A stretch of DNA of 64,000 bases from Aphrocallistes beatrix. Its lineage: Eukaryota > Porifera > Hexactinellida > Sceptrulophora > Aphrocallistidae. Below the pieces are notes generated by a model. It made no database searches and was not told the origin of the DNA. It saw nothing but the letters and a program-made list of their open reading frames with translations. Location of the stretch: assembly GCA_963281255.1 (NCBI GenBank), contig OY725499.1, forward strand, positions 2,364,096-2,428,095, read 5' to 3'. Made by a program: the position numbers and the translations under genes. Positions 53,266 to 63,898 of the stretch are shown here, in pieces; position 1 is the stretch's first letter, and every line of letters starts with the position of its first letter.

Positions 53266-55427
53266 CAAATAAAAGCAGGATAACTTATAACCATATTTAC
53301 TTTGATTATTCAATGCGTCTAGTGTTTGGTAGTGAATGTAACAGATTCCTATATTTTCAAACTTCCAGCAAATTGGTTGACTGATGAGAATAGACGTTTT
53401 AAAGAAGAGGGTACAAGCTACAATCTGCTAGTGGTTGCTAATCCTGGTGTTGATTAAGAGGCAGAATGGCAGTGGAGATAATGCTAGCGCAGGATGCCTT
53501 ATCTCACGGAGTAGAGCTGACTCAAGAAAGATTTGAAATAACATAGCCAAATGGAAATGATTTGATATTTACGAAAATGAAAAATGAAACAGAGCCATTA
53601 ATTCGGAGGTATAGGAGATTCTAGTACAAATTAAATGGATTGGGAACTCGTTTTTGAAATAGGCAAAATGCTCAGGAATGGAATACGAATTCGATTCACT
53701 ATTCTCTGTGGCAAGAAGAAGATAAGATTTAGTGAATTCCTCCCGATTGAATGAGATCCATGTAAAATAGAATTGATACGTATACATAGGCATTACATGG
53801 AGTTACAGTGGATTGGAGAAAGCATGGCGACAGAGAATGGGTGTCATACGTCCTCTTAAGATCCCACTCATGAAATGCCATTTCACACAGAGTATACTTA
53901 GCCGAGGATGTTAAGCAACGGAGCATAAAACAAAAATTTATCCTAAAGATTTAATAGTTGTTACAGATAAAAACTGCGGCCATATATTCTTGGATGATTA
54001 TGTGTTGTAAGGTCCACGCATGCCAAGCCTAACAACTTTTATGGACTTACATAGACTAAGACGTTGGCTTCCACACTGCCTCCTACACCTTCTTCATTCG
54101 TAAGATGGACTTGTCAGATGTCAGTTCACGTTCAAATATTCCCTGATTCACTTCGAGTCTGATGGTTTGGATGCAATCTTGAATGACCAGGTGGAAGTTG
54201 GACATGACTACTATTTTACTCTGTCCTCAAGACCCGTTCGCAACAACAGTCGTCTAACGATGATACTTGACTATAAGTTTTGGTGGAGATGTGACATTGT
54301 CTGGGTGAGGATCGAATCAGGCGTGTTGAGGAGAGCACTGAATCACAGGCACAGAGACAATTGCTTTATTTAATCGTGATGATAAAACATTTCGTGACAG
54401 AATTAAGGTAATAGTCTCCAGGCATTCAGTACTAACACGTTGACGTTGATATGGAATTCGGCGCCGTATGTGTACTTGAAATCTTAGCACGTACTGGGTC
54501 GACTAGTTATGGGGAAGGTATAATGTAAGGAATTGTCGCTCTAGCATATTGTATATTATATGTAGAGTCAGGCGGTATTGAATGTGAGACTCCGTCGATT
54601 ATGCATAGGTCCCAAGACTGAGTCAGCCTAATGTGGTCCCTAGGGCCAAGTCGCTATGTATAAACAGTGGTAACCAGCCACGCCGCTTCCTACGGACCTG
54701 ATTCGGAAGTATTCGCATTGGAGATGTGAGTTACAGGGGTACCATGTCCAAAGCAAATTTTTAAAAATAATTCTCACTGAAACGCTATTTCTTGAATTCT
54801 GAAACTATTTTGTAGCAAATCTAATTGTACTCTTGTTTAAAAATGAAATTTATCAGCTCATGACTATCAGATTCAATCGATTTGTGAGGAAATGTAGATT
54901 TCATTTTATGGTGAAGCATTGCCGTCGGAAGCGCATAAAAAGTGTCAAGGCCATTGCCATTGTGTTAACCAAAAGTAATATTCTCATCCACCTTATCGGC
55001 GTGGCTTTACCAGCCAAACCTCTTCCTTACTAATCTCGAACACTAATCTACCCTAGACAGGCAGTTTGTATGTATATTGAAAAAATCCTCCATTAAACTA
55101 CTCTAGGGTCTGAATAAACAGGGGTGAGGGGATTGGATTATACGGGGGGTTTCAATTGAAAACAATTGATGTGTATTGCATAGTAATACGTATCATTTAT
55201 CTAGAATAAGAATAAAATATAATAGAATTCAGATACTGTAGAAGATAATTGATGCAATGCACACTAAAACTTTCAAATTCAATTTACGAAATTTAATAAA
55301 CGGAGGGGGGTTGGAAAAAAATTCATAAATTAATAAGCGTTTTTTTTTTACTTAGGACTGAATATTTCAATCATTTTTTATCCGTGATGCGAAATTCTAA
55401 ATTGATGACCGACAACTACGAAGTGCC
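53266..55427. other. Intergenic, upstream of RECQL5
   Basis: Over 2 kb with no gene I can support. The 68-residue frame at 54167-54373 has more balanced base composition and could be a remnant exon, but no motif identifies it. Confidence 0.35.
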
Positions 55428-58424
55428 ATGACACAATCTATGTTTATATACAAACTCGCGATAGTAGATTTTGATGAACCAACCCTACCCACTCACCTCA
55501 TGAGCTGCACACAGGCGGACCTCGAGTCCAACCTACACCGACTGGGGCTGTCTGCGTTCAGATCTCCCACGCAGAGGGAAGCTGTCTGCGCCGTGATGCG
55601 AGGGGACAGAGACGTGTTCGTGTCCATGCCCACTGGCTCTGGCAAGTCTCTCTGCTACCAGCTGCCCGCCTCCGCCGGGTCTGGGGTGTTCCTGGTGGTC
55701 TCCCCTCTCATCGCCCTCATCCAGGACCAGGTCCAGAGCTGCAACGCTCGCGGCTTGAAGGCTGTGGCCATCAACTCCACGACGGGGAAGAAGGAGCGGG
55801 ACCTGGCGATCTCTGATCTCTACAAGGTCAATCCCTCTTTCAAACTCCTCTACGTCACCCCCGAGTTTATGACCAGTCTCCCCTGCATGCGGTTAGCCTC
55901 ACGCCTCTACAAGAACGGGATGTTCTCCTGCCTCGTAGTGGATGAGGCGCACTGCATCTCTCAGTGGGGACACGACTTCCGGCCGGCCTACCTCAAGCTC
56001 GGTCAGTTCAAGAGGAAATTCTTGGGCGTTCCTTGTCTCGCTCTCACGGCCACGGCTACTGAGGCGGTGAAGCGGGATATATTCGAGTTTCTTTCTCTCG
56101 AAAATCCGCAGACATTCCTCCTTCCCTGCTTCCGGGAGAACCTCTACTACGACCTAAGATTCAAGGAGACCCTCGCCGACCCGACCAAGGACCTGAGAGA
56201 GTTCGCTATCCACTCCCTGACTGGCTGCGCGGACGCTATCATCAAAGGAGTCGGAATACAGTCGCTTAAGTCGAAACGAAGTCCCGTCTCTAAACAGGTG
56301 GAGAAGCCTGTCTCTAAACAGGTGGAGAAGCCTGTCTCTAAACAGGTGGAGAAACCCGTCTCTAAACAGGTGGAGAAACCCGTCTCTGTCTCCGGCTCCG
56401 GTATCGTCTACTGCCACACTCGAGAGGCCTGCGAGACGCTGGCTGCTCGGCTGAGCGGGGAAGAGCTCCAGTGCCAGGCCTACCACGCCGGCCTCAGCAA
56501 GGCGGACAGGGCGCAAGTGCAGCAGCGCTGGATGCAGGGAGAAGTGTCCGTCATCGTCGCCACCATCAGCTTCGGGATGGGCGTGGACAAGCAGGACGTG
56601 AGGTTCGTAGCCCACTGGGACCTCCCCAAGTCCCTGGAAGGCTACTACCAGGAGTCGGGACGGGCCGGCAGGGATGGAGCCAGGGCCTTCTGCCGTCTGT
56701 ACTTCTGCCACAAGCAGAGAGACCTGCTCAGGTTCATGATGCTGAAGGATAAGGAGAAGGAGGAGAAGAGCGAGGGAAATAAGGGGGAGGATAGCGCGAG
56801 AGGAGAAGAGGGGGAGAGCAAACGATACCAGGCCTCTCTCCTTACCTTCCAGAGAATGGCTAGCTACTGCGAGGAGCTCGGCTGTAGACACGCGACATTC
56901 GCTGAGTACTTCGGAGACCCAACTCCCGTCTGTAACAGGAACTGCGACTACTGCAGCGACAAGAGTAAGACCGAGCGCACCCTGAATGCTTACAAGCAGT
57001 GTCTGCTCTCCAGCAAGTTCGGTAGTGGGAAGAATTCGTTTGATTTGAACTCTGATTCCAATTCCGGGTTCGGCTTGTACTGCGGAGGCAGGCGAGGATA
57101 TGCGAACGACGTTTCTGACTCTTCTACGGAGGACGAACCAGACAGGGAGGGGTGGACCCGAGCAGGCAAAGCTGAGTTAGAAGATTATATGAAGGATGAG
57201 ATCAGACGTAGGAAGAAGCGACTGGGAGCTGTGCAGAAGAGAGCTGCAGCTGGGAGTGCGACTGCGGAGTGGAGAGTGAGGGATCCGACTGCTGAGCGCA
57301 TCCGCAGTCTGAGTGTAGAGGCGAGGGAGCAGAATCTGGACAAGCTGCGGGCAGCCCTCAGAGACAACCAGGTGGCCGCAGCTGGCGAGGACACAGACGG
57401 CGATTCAGAGTCCACTGCGAGTGGGTTGGCAGCGCAGCACATCGAGCACCGCGTTTTTCTAGAGAACCGCTCCGTCCCTGGCTACCAAGCTGGAGTCTAC
57501 AAGGTACTGAGCGAGATTCACAAGCACACGGCCCAGGCTCAGGAGTACCCGGATCTCAAAGCTGTGAGAGATAGCGCTGAATGCATACCGGATATCTCTA
57601 GTGGTTACCATTCATTCCAGACTGCATCGGAAGTGCTTTCTCACGCGCCTACTGCAGATCTGAGTGCAGAGGTTTGTGCTGCTGAGCATTCGACTCAGTT
57701 TGTCAGGGCTTCCGACATCGTGGACAAGTGCAGAGAAGTGCTACCAGTCTCGTCTGATGTCAAAATGGAGACGGAACAGAAGTGTATCGATTTTAAAGAG
57801 GGCTTCTCTGCGGATCCTCTTGTTGCTCGCGCTAGCAAGAGGAAAGCTCCCGAGAGCAGCGAGCAGAAGAGAGAGGAGAACTCTGACCTTTGTACAAAGA
57901 GAGTGAAGAAACAGCTTCCGATAATGAAGTTCTTCTTTGAAACACCTGTCACTCCTGTGGATAGGAAACCATCCCCGTCTACTCACAGCTCTGCAGAACT
58001 CGAAACGAAGGTGATAGACCTCACTGAGCAATCCGACGCAGTCTCTGCTCTTCCTCTCATCTCCCCCGACAAGCCCGCGCCCTCTGTTCCTGAGTCAGAT
58101 CCTCTCATCCAACCTCTCCCCAACCCAGCCAATCCTAAGCCTCAGGCTGTGCACGATAGAGCTGCTAACAAGGACGTGGCTAGTACTGTAGTGCGTCTGC
58201 TCAATCCGTACTTCTCACAGCAGAAGAGGATCAGCTCCAAGGAGTTGTTCAAACTCTTCGCTAAGCAACTGACTCGCTCCCTGCTAGCTTCCGCCTACAG
58301 GACTCAGGACACGGAAGAGCTAGCGCAGACTGTGATTCGGCAGTATTTCCGACTGAAAGACAGCTGCTCCAGTATTCGGGATCTAGAACTGCTGGAACAG
58401 ATCGGGAGAGAAATGTTGAAATGA
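55428..58424 (+). CDS. RECQL5: RecQ helicase, RECQL5-like
   Basis: 998 residues, single exon. The true start may be the ATG at 55500 ([17 protein letters not shown]), as the preceding residues are not family-like. It is a 3'-5' DNA helicase of the RecQ family. Walker A is [12 protein letters not shown] (about 66-77), the DEAH box is [17 protein letters not shown] (about 170), and lobe 2 has [12 protein letters not shown]. The RecQ zinc-binding part has paired cysteines (CNRNCDYC, about 500). After it come an internal region consistent with the KIX-like part of RECQL5 ([20 protein letters not shown]), a textbook PIP box QLPIMKFF at 829-836, and a C-terminal SRI-like helical segment ([20 protein letters not shown]). 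These are the hallmarks of RECQL5, which suppresses recombination and binds RNA polymerase II and PCNA. There is no HRDC domain. Between the helicase lobes lies a 4-fold tandem PVSKQVEK repeat. Confidence 0.9.
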   Translation: MTQSMFIYKLAIVDFDEPTLPTHLMSCTQADLESNLHRLGLSAFRSPTQREAVCAVMRGDRDVFVSMPTGSGKSLCYQLPASAGSGVFLVVSPLIALIQDQVQSCNARGLKAVAINSTTGKKERDLAISDLYKVNPSFKLLYVTPEFMTSLPCMRLASRLYKNGMFSCLVVDEAHCISQWGHDFRPAYLKLGQFKRKFLGVPCLALTATATEAVKRDIFEFLSLENPQTFLLPCFRENLYYDLRFKETLADPTKDLREFAIHSLTGCADAIIKGVGIQSLKSKRSPVSKQVEKPVSKQVEKPVSKQVEKPVSKQVEKPVSVSGSGIVYCHTREACETLAARLSGEELQCQAYHAGLSKADRAQVQQRWMQGEVSVIVATISFGMGVDKQDVRFVAHWDLPKSLEGYYQESGRAGRDGARAFCRLYFCHKQRDLLRFMMLKDKEKEEKSEGNKGEDSARGEEGESKRYQASLLTFQRMASYCEELGCRHATFAEYFGDPTPVCNRNCDYCSDKSKTERTLNAYKQCLLSSKFGSGKNSFDLNSDSNSGFGLYCGGRRGYANDVSDSSTEDEPDREGWTRAGKAELEDYMKDEIRRRKKRLGAVQKRAAAGSATAEWRVRDPTAERIRSLSVEAREQNLDKLRAALRDNQVAAAGEDTDGDSESTASGLAAQHIEHRVFLENRSVPGYQAGVYKVLSEIHKHTAQAQEYPDLKAVRDSAECIPDISSGYHSFQTASEVLSHAPTADLSAEVCAAEHSTQFVRASDIVDKCREVLPVSSDVKMETEQKCIDFKEGFSADPLVARASKRKAPESSEQKREENSDLCTKRVKKQLPIMKFFFETPVTPVDRKPSPSTHSSAELETKVIDLTEQSDAVSALPLISPDKPAPSVPESDPLIQPLPNPANPKPQAVHDRAANKDVASTVVRLLNPYFSQQKRISSKELFKLFAKQLTRSLLASAYRTQDTEELAQTVIRQYFRLKDSCSSIRDLELLEQIGREMLK
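56286..56381 (+). repeat. In-frame 24-bp minisatellite in RECQL5
   Basis: Four tandem copies of GTCTCTAAACAGGTGGAGAA plus four bases, encoding PVSKQVEK four times. The repeats sit at the junction of the two RecA lobes. The unit length keeps the frame, so copy number could vary freely. Confidence 0.85.
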
Positions 58425-58531
58425 TAGCAAACAGGATTCAACCTTGACATCTCACAGACTGATTTTAAATGAACTACAGTGGAGACCTGCCTGCCAGTAT
58501 AATATCTTAATTCATGCGTTCATTCACTGAA

Positions 58532-58537
58532 AATAAA
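58532..58537 (+). promoter_or_regulatory. Polyadenylation signal of RECQL5
   Basis: AATAAA 108 bp past the stop at 58424 and only about 90 bp before the next gene's start codon. Confidence 0.5.
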
Positions 58538-58622
58538 TTATGTGTGTGATTTAACACGGCCACACCTGGTGCCGTGAACTTGTGTTAGAGTTGTGTGTTT
58601 CAGATGAATAGCTGATTGTAAC

Positions 58623-59137
58623 ATGGCAGCACGCAGCACCAACTTCAAGCTTCCTCCTCCTCCCAAGAATATATTCGTCACTCAAATCAAGTGAGTCCAT
58701 CATTCAGTTTAGATTGCTGTGCTATCAACGATAACTAACAAGAGTACTTCTATTTAGAGATGATCTGGACTTCCATTCTGATCAGATCAGACTGCATCCA
58801 GTTGTTAAGCAGGTAGTAATGGCAGTATTTGCTATTAGCTACTGAGCACTAGAATTACTGTGTGAAATATACGCTAGAACGCAAGTAGCTTGGTGAGAGA
58901 GAGTGCTGATACTTTTCAGAGCACACTTCTGTTGCAGAAACAACAAGAACTATCTCGGACAGAACAGGAGTATTCAGAGGCTATAGAGAGGTTCAAACTT
59001 AAGCAGAAGAATCTGAGAGAGAGGGAGGCAATACTCAGAGATAGGAGAAAGCAGGTTTTCATTAAATAGGTTGCGTAATGATGGCAATGTTTGAGAACAA
59101 AGTTCACATTTAGAACGAAAAATCTCAGATTAAAAGC
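58623..59137 (+). CDS. Coiled-coil protein, DUF4200-like (CCDC42/CFAP73 type), 5' part
   Basis: Reconstructed from splice sites. Exon 1 is 58623-58690 (MAARSTNFKLPPPPKNIFVT), exon 2 58758-58812, exon 3 58938-59054 and exon 4 59114-59137. Introns of 67, 125 and 59 bp all begin GT and end AG, and phases agree at every junction. The joined product starts with a short proline-rich leader. It continues as a coiled coil (KQQELSRTEQEYSEAIERF, KLKQKNLREREAILRDRRKQ) in the style of the DUF4200 domain of CCDC42/CFAP73-type axonemal proteins. Exon 4 is only 24 bp (NEKSQIKS) and is followed by a good donor GTAAGA. I cannot find the next exon: the following 600 bp contain a MITE and AT-rich DNA. The gene therefore either has a longer intron or is broken there. 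The ciliary role is an inference. Confidence 0.6.
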
Positions 59138-59193
59138 GTAAGATATAGCAATTTGTAACTGGCTTCAAGTTGATACAGTAAATATTGGATATA

Positions 59194-59258
59194 CAGTAGA
59201 ACGTCAGTTATCCGAACACGATGGGACCAAAGGGGTTCGGAAAACTGACGTTCTACTG
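59194..59258. mobile_element. 65-bp pogo-like MITE
   Basis: Ends are CAGTAGAACGTCAGTTATCC and AAACTGACGTTCTACTG. A TA precedes it, but the right flank is GA, so the duplication is imperfect. It may lie in an intron of the preceding coiled-coil gene. Confidence 0.6.
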
Positions 59259-59781
59259 GAGTGATGATGTCAGAGACATGGAATTTTCGGCCAAATTATC
59301 ACTATCTCTAATATATCAATTTGGAGCAAAGATATACGTACTCCCCTTGTAATAATTGAAAAATGACAACCATTCCAGCAATGGCATTGGTCATCCAACC
59401 TTTCCTCACCTAAGCACGAATGAGTTAAATGTTTTATTCGTTACTATACTTGTGCCATATTAACAACTTAAATATTTAGATTAAATAAGAATTTGCTTAA
59501 TAATATGGTTAAATTACGCTAAAAATTTTAAATTTGTAGTTCTCTACAAAAAAAATGTCCCTTAGGGATTTTTGGATATTTTGGTAGAGAACTAGTTTTT
59601 TGCAATTTTCAAATTTTGTGCCCTTTGGAGTAATTTTGCCATTATTATTAATACAAAATATTTACTGATTGGAATATTTAGTATATCATTTCTACAGTAA
59701 GGCATTTTTTAATTCTTTAAATATACAGGAATGTATTTTTATAAATGCAATTCTATACAATCCTCGGTTAGAAGAACAACG
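59259..59781. other. Gene-free stretch
   Basis: AT-rich, with a short foldback near 59540-59620 (GTAGTTCTCTACAAAA and its complement around TTTTGGTAGAGAACTAG). No exon of the coiled-coil gene could be identified. Confidence 0.35.
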
Positions 59782-60342
59782 TCAGTAATACTTTTTCAAG
59801 AGAGGTTCTAGTTTTTCATAATTGTACCGATAATGGTCTTCTTTCTCTCTGCATCTCTTCACGCATTTAATAATGACTGGGATGAAGGTTATGCCACATA
59901 CAGGTAGGCAGAGGAAGGCAGCATATAGGATGAGAAATAAGGTATCCATTGAAGCTATGAAATACCTAATTAGCAAGGGGGATTGAGTTTGGCCTGACAC
60001 TGATATATTAACGTTGTTCTGTAAGTGTATGTAGCAAGTATCATGAATTACCATCCGAATTATTCCACCTACAAAGAAACCTACTTGCGTTAGAAAAATA
60101 AAAAAAAGTGAAACCAGTGATACGATGCGGAATGTTCGATAGAACTTGAATGCAGACAATTGCTGGTTGTAGAAGACTCTGTTGTTGGAATAGAGTCGAA
60201 TGTCTCTAAGAATGGATTGGAGCACACGAGAAAGAAAGGACGTATCCCTGACCAATATAATCCAGTTAGCTAAGCTGATGAGAGGCAAAATCAGGAGCAA
60301 GAATATCCAAGTGTACGACGTAGAACAGAATCCCATCAACAT
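59782..60342 (-). CDS. Four-pass membrane protein of unknown family
   Basis: 186 residues. Hydrophobic spans are at about 12-30 ([20 protein letters not shown]), 73-97 (IVSLVSLFFIFLTQVGFFVG) and 133-158 (LFLILYAAFLCLPVCGITFI). The third is long enough to count as one or two passes, so three or four in total. An extracytoplasmic loop near 100-125 has two potential Asn-linked sites (NNVNIS). The tail is charged (CVKRCREKEDHYRYNYEKLE). No signature identifies a family. The start is chosen as the first ATG after AT-rich DNA, and no splice sites are needed. Could also be one exon of a larger gene. Confidence 0.5.
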   Translation of the reverse strand: MLMGFCSTSYTWIFLLLILPLISLANWIILVRDTSFLSRVLQSILRDIRLYSNNRVFYNQQLSAFKFYRTFRIVSLVSLFFIFLTQVGFFVGGIIRMVIHDTCYIHLQNNVNISVSGQTQSPLLIRYFIASMDTLFLILYAAFLCLPVCGITFIPVIIKCVKRCREKEDHYRYNYEKLEPLLKKYY

Positions 60343-60377
60343 GCATTGGACACAGCACCAGACGAGATATTTATATT

Positions 60378-60949
60378 AAATAGTTTACTTTGATCACCAA
60401 ATGTTCACCATAAAAAATCAAGGAATATGGAGATGATTTAGTGGTCGCGCAAGGTAGGCTTCTCCAAGTGCAGATTTATAATGTTGTTTTTTCCGGTTTA
60501 GGGATAAAATTCCGAAAAGAGTACTTCTGATATATGCAATTGATCTAACAACCTTGTATTGAGATATTTGGGTATGGTTTTATATCAGCCAATAATACAT
60601 TTTGATGGGCTAAAATATACCGGTTCGGATATTGGTGTTGGTGAAACCAATTGGGGCCATTAATAATTACAAGTACGAAGACTGATCCCAACTGATTGAA
60701 CCGGTAGATTTTAGCCCATCAAAATGTATTATTGGCTGATATAGAACCATACCTAAATATCTCAATACAAGGTTGTTATATCCATTGCTTATATCAGAAA
60801 TACTCTTTTTGCAATTTTATCCCTAAAAGAAAAATCCCATTATAGTAAATCTGCACTTGGAGAAGCCTACCTTGCGCGTGACCACTAAATCATCCCAAAA
60901 TTGCTTGATTTTTTTATGGTGAACATTTGGTGATCAAAGTAAACTATTT
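60378..60949. repeat. Foldback element, about 570 bp
   Basis: Arms of about 250 bp from AAATAGTTTACTTTGATCAC to its complement. Matching internal blocks include AGGTAGGCTTCTCCAAGTGC and GCCAATAATACATTTTGATG. The unique centre is at about 60640-60700. Lies directly upstream of the membrane-protein gene. Confidence 0.75.
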
Positions 60950-61009
60950 AAAGGGTAATCATCTGAAGATTCGAACTTTTTAATTTTTTGACACACTCTA
61001 AATTTATTA

Positions 61010-61229
61010 TACACATTCTATTAAAATTTCAGCCTTCTATCACCTATAATAGCTGAGTTATAATCGAAAAACTGAAATTTCGAATTATAAAAAGGTGACA
61101 ATGACGTCATAATCCCATGATGAGTCGACATTTTCGTCTGAGGTCAGAACTTGGTGCCATAGCCAAAAGACTCCCACATGCGAAAAATCCGCTTTCTGTC
61201 CCTGGCAGTATCTTCAATCAATTCACTAC

Positions 61230-61263
<34 letters not shown>

Positions 61264-61652
61264 GAGTATATATACAGTGGAGTCTCCCAAAACGGACATT
61301 CCGAGAAGCGGACAACCCCATACAACGGACAAACCTCGTGGTACGGATTGAATTTGCCAAGCATGTAATACTTAAGCAGTCTCCGAGAAGCGGACAACTC
61401 CGAATTCCGAACATAGATTGATAATAATTCAAATGATGAATGAATATGGCAATAGAAGGCTTCAAACCTGAGTAAATCGAATGTGTGAAATATGGGTTTA
61501 TTTTTTTACAGTTTTATTACATTTCTCTCCATGAAAAGACCCACTTTATAACTAGTTATGATGGAAAATAGTAAGGATTTCAAATACTAGTATTGTCCGG
61601 TTAGAGTATATATATACACACATACACATTAATCGAGTTTTAATAGTAAGGA
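61010..61652 (-). mobile_element. HLE-1, 5' half with insertion in its microsatellite
   Basis: Body from ATTCTATTAAAATTTCAGCC through TGACGTCA and CTTCAATCAATTC, then a (TA)n run. About 340 bp of other sequence follows (beginning with pogo-like terminus CAGTGGAGTCTCCC at 61275), then more microsatellite and the 5' end at 61629-61652. The 3' half is missing. Confidence 0.65.
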
Positions 61653-61672
61653 TAATTGTGGTTTACTGATAA

Positions 61673-61735
61673 CAAGCGCGCTTCGCTTGCTTGCGCTGCG
61701 CGGCTTGCGGACACTGCGTGTCCGCAGAGTTACCC
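61673..61735 (-). mobile_element. HLE-2-type 3'-end fragment
   Basis: CAAGCGCGCTTCGCTTGC, GCGCGGCTTGCGG, and the GGACACTGCGTGTCCG hairpin. The rest is missing. Lies 20 bp from the 5' end of the preceding HLE-1. Confidence 0.6.
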
Positions 61736-61869
61736 AGTGGACATTTGGGGATATTAGAGAAACAATGGTGGTTATCTTAACCAGGGCCGGCGAGAGCAAA
61801 AACGGGCCCAGGGCTGGTATGTGTACGGGCCCCTTCCCTAAATTATTTTATAGTTTGAATAAAAAATAC

Positions 61870-62254
61870 CATAGCCTACTGTATATAAGGCCTCAAAGTA
61901 ACTTGCGGATTTGGGACTAGGGATGCGGTAGAAGATGGTTGAGCTAATACATGAGCTGCCTTAAATCATTAACAAGCACAATAGAGCTTAGGAATGTATT
62001 ACCAGTATATAAATATGGTGTCAAAGTACCCATATCCGTAGTAGAAAATGACCAAATATGTCACAAATATAACCTATTGCGCAACCATATGGTAACTAAT
62101 CTAAATTTTAACTACGGATATGGGTACTTTGACCATATTTATATATGCTGGTAATACATTCCTAAGTTCTATTGTGCTTTGTTAATGATTTAAGGCAGCT
62201 CATGTATTAGTTCAACCATCTTCTACCGTGAGGCCTTATATACAGTAGGCTATG
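61870..62254. repeat. Foldback element with AAGGCCTC ends
   Basis: Arms begin CATAGCCTACTGTATATAAG and share AGATGGTTGAGCTAATACAT and ATGAGCTGCCTTAAATCATT. The left arm has a 30-bp block (AGTAACTTGCGGATTTGGGA) that the right arm lacks. A fragment of this family is at 7781-7848. Confidence 0.7.
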
Positions 62255-62752
62255 AAAATACATGTATTAAAAATGACAAGGTGTTAGCGCCTATACGTAT
62301 TGCCTTCCAATTTGTCTGTTTCCCACATTTTTGAGACGAATGTGATGATTTCATTTAGGATAGTTTCGTCTGGAAATGTATATCTACTTGTAGATTTCAA
62401 GAAATAATCGACTATAGTATTTTCCTTTTATAGATAAAGTAACGCGATGGATTACGAACAGTAATATTTCGAACCCTCTCAGATTGAGAATCCTTTGCAT
62501 TGTTTCTGCTGAGAATTTTTATAGATAGACGTAATTCAAATCTCTTTCGTAGCCAAAATATCCAGATTTTGTCAGATCGCCCGAAGTTAGGGGCATTAAA
62601 TCGTATGTGCAATTAAATTATCATAACATTTCACAAACGACTTGAGAATTCATTTGACACTCATTTTTTGTATCCTCGCAGGTCACGCTAGTTTTGACAA
62701 CAAACTGATCAGACGAGTTAATTAACAAACAAAACATGTAGACTCGACTTAA
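62255..62752. other. Gene-free stretch
   Basis: AT-rich, nothing supported. Confidence 0.3.
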
Positions 62753-62852
62753 CTGTAGAATGCCCAGCTTTATATGGCTTCAGTGCCATAGAAAATGGCT
62801 GGGAGACATCCGCGATATCGGGGATACTGTATCCCCACTGGGCATTTTACGG
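62753..62852. mobile_element. piggyBac-like MITE, 100 bp
   Basis: Flanked by TTAA at 62749-62752 and 62853-62856. Ends are CTGTAGAATGCCCAG and CTGGGCATTTTACGG (13 of 15 complementary). Confidence 0.75.
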
Positions 62853-63159
62853 TTAATTAAATAACCAACACAATTCAACTTGGAAAATGGAGGTCATGAA
62901 AGAATGTGTACTCAAAACTACTCATTACTAGTAGTTCTTAATATGTAATCCTGACTTGTCAATATTTTAGTGGTATGTTCATTCGAATTCCGATTACTCG
63001 ACTGTTATTAATGTAAGCATCACATATCATTTTGATACTGTCATGTCCGAGCAAGTAAACAGTACTACGTGTACTTATATAAAACGCGGCTTTGCCGGCC
63101 CCTTGCAAGTCCCGGGTCCTGGGTACTTTGCTCCCCTCTCTCGCCGGCTTTGATCTTAA

Positions 63160-63300
63160 CCACCATTTTAATTTTTTCTGGTGGCTAATAGCCACCAAAT
63201 TCTAAATACGCTATATAAATAGACCAGAATTTCATAAAATTTGGTGGCTTCGTTAGCCACCATGCTGGGGAATCTGGTGGCTTTCGCCACCAAACAACCA
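63160..63300. repeat. GGTGGC/GCCACC hairpin cluster
   Basis: Three or more short palindromes of the form GGTGGCTAATAGCCACC, GGTGGCTTCGTTAGCCACC, GGTGGCTTTCGCCACC within 140 bp. Possibly a small repeat family or structured RNA. Function unknown. Confidence 0.5.
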
Positions 63301-63328
63301 GACTTGTCGAGCACTATCAGCAGCAGCC

Positions 63329-63476
63329 GTATTCACCAAGATCTTAAGCACTAAGATCAATCTTAAGACCAAGCTTAGTTATTCACTAAGAATTAAGATC
63401 AAACTTAAAAATAACGTTAAGGTTAATATGATTAGAATATAATATAGCATTATACTAATCAAATAAAAAGTAAAGT
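63329..63476. repeat. Palindromic MITE-like repeat, inverted copy
   Basis: Reverse-oriented relative of 303-550: CCGTATTCACCAAGATCTTA at one end, TTAAGGTTAATATGATTAGA and an AT-rich end at the other. It has fewer AAGATCGATCTTA units. Confidence 0.55.
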
Positions 63477-63508
63477 TACCCCCCGGATCCATGCTAATAT
63501 GTTCTCAG

Positions 63509-63814
63509 GGGGTTCACAATCTGGGTGAGGTACTAACTTCTATTTGTAATCCTTGTGCTATCAAGTATGACATTCTTGCCAAGTTTGAAACTCTCAGTGA
63601 GGATTCACAGGCAATAGTGGACTACGTGCAAGCTAAGCACAACAACGAATCTATAAATTTCCCAACTCAGGAGCCGCAAGTAGATTCTAAAAAGTGTAGG
63701 AAAGAGTTTGAAAAAATTCCTATTGATGTTAGAAATTCTCTTTATCAGATATTTAAAGAAGATTATCTTAGTTTCGGCTATCAGTACAATGAACTTGAAT
63801 ACTTGTTTTGTTAG
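63509..63814 (+). CDS. Carbohydrate sulfotransferase, last exon (partial gene)
   Basis: After an AG acceptor (TGTTCTCAG at 63508) the frame reads ICNPCAIKYDILAKFETLSE, then EKIPIDVRNSLYQIFKEDYL and FGYQ. It stops at 63814. This is the C-terminus of the Golgi Sulfotransfer_2 family (CHST8-14 type): PC-x-I-x-YD-x-x-x-x-FE, then the helix ending in a Phe-Gly-Tyr motif. The PAPS-binding region would lie in upstream exons. None is visible between the repeats before 63500, so they are beyond repeat-filled introns or lost. If lost, this is a fragment. Confidence 0.7.
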   Translation, partial: GVHNLGEVLTSICNPCAIKYDILAKFETLSEDSQAIVDYVQAKHNNESINFPTQEPQVDSKKCRKEFEKIPIDVRNSLYQIFKEDYLSFGYQYNELEYLFC

Positions 63815-63898
63815 TATACCTATATCAAGTGACATTCTAAGCACACAATATTTTGGTACGAGTATTCTTTACCTTTGTGGCAGTAAATAATAAGCATA

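Noticed and set aside
54167-54373. 68-residue ORF with balanced composition
   Set aside because: No motif, no clear splice context and no homologue recognised. May be an exon relic but unsupported.
56154-56891. 245-residue minus-strand ORF across RECQL5
   Set aside because: Shadow of the GC-rich helicase gene. Contains the reverse-frame version of the PVSKQVEK repeat and no domain.
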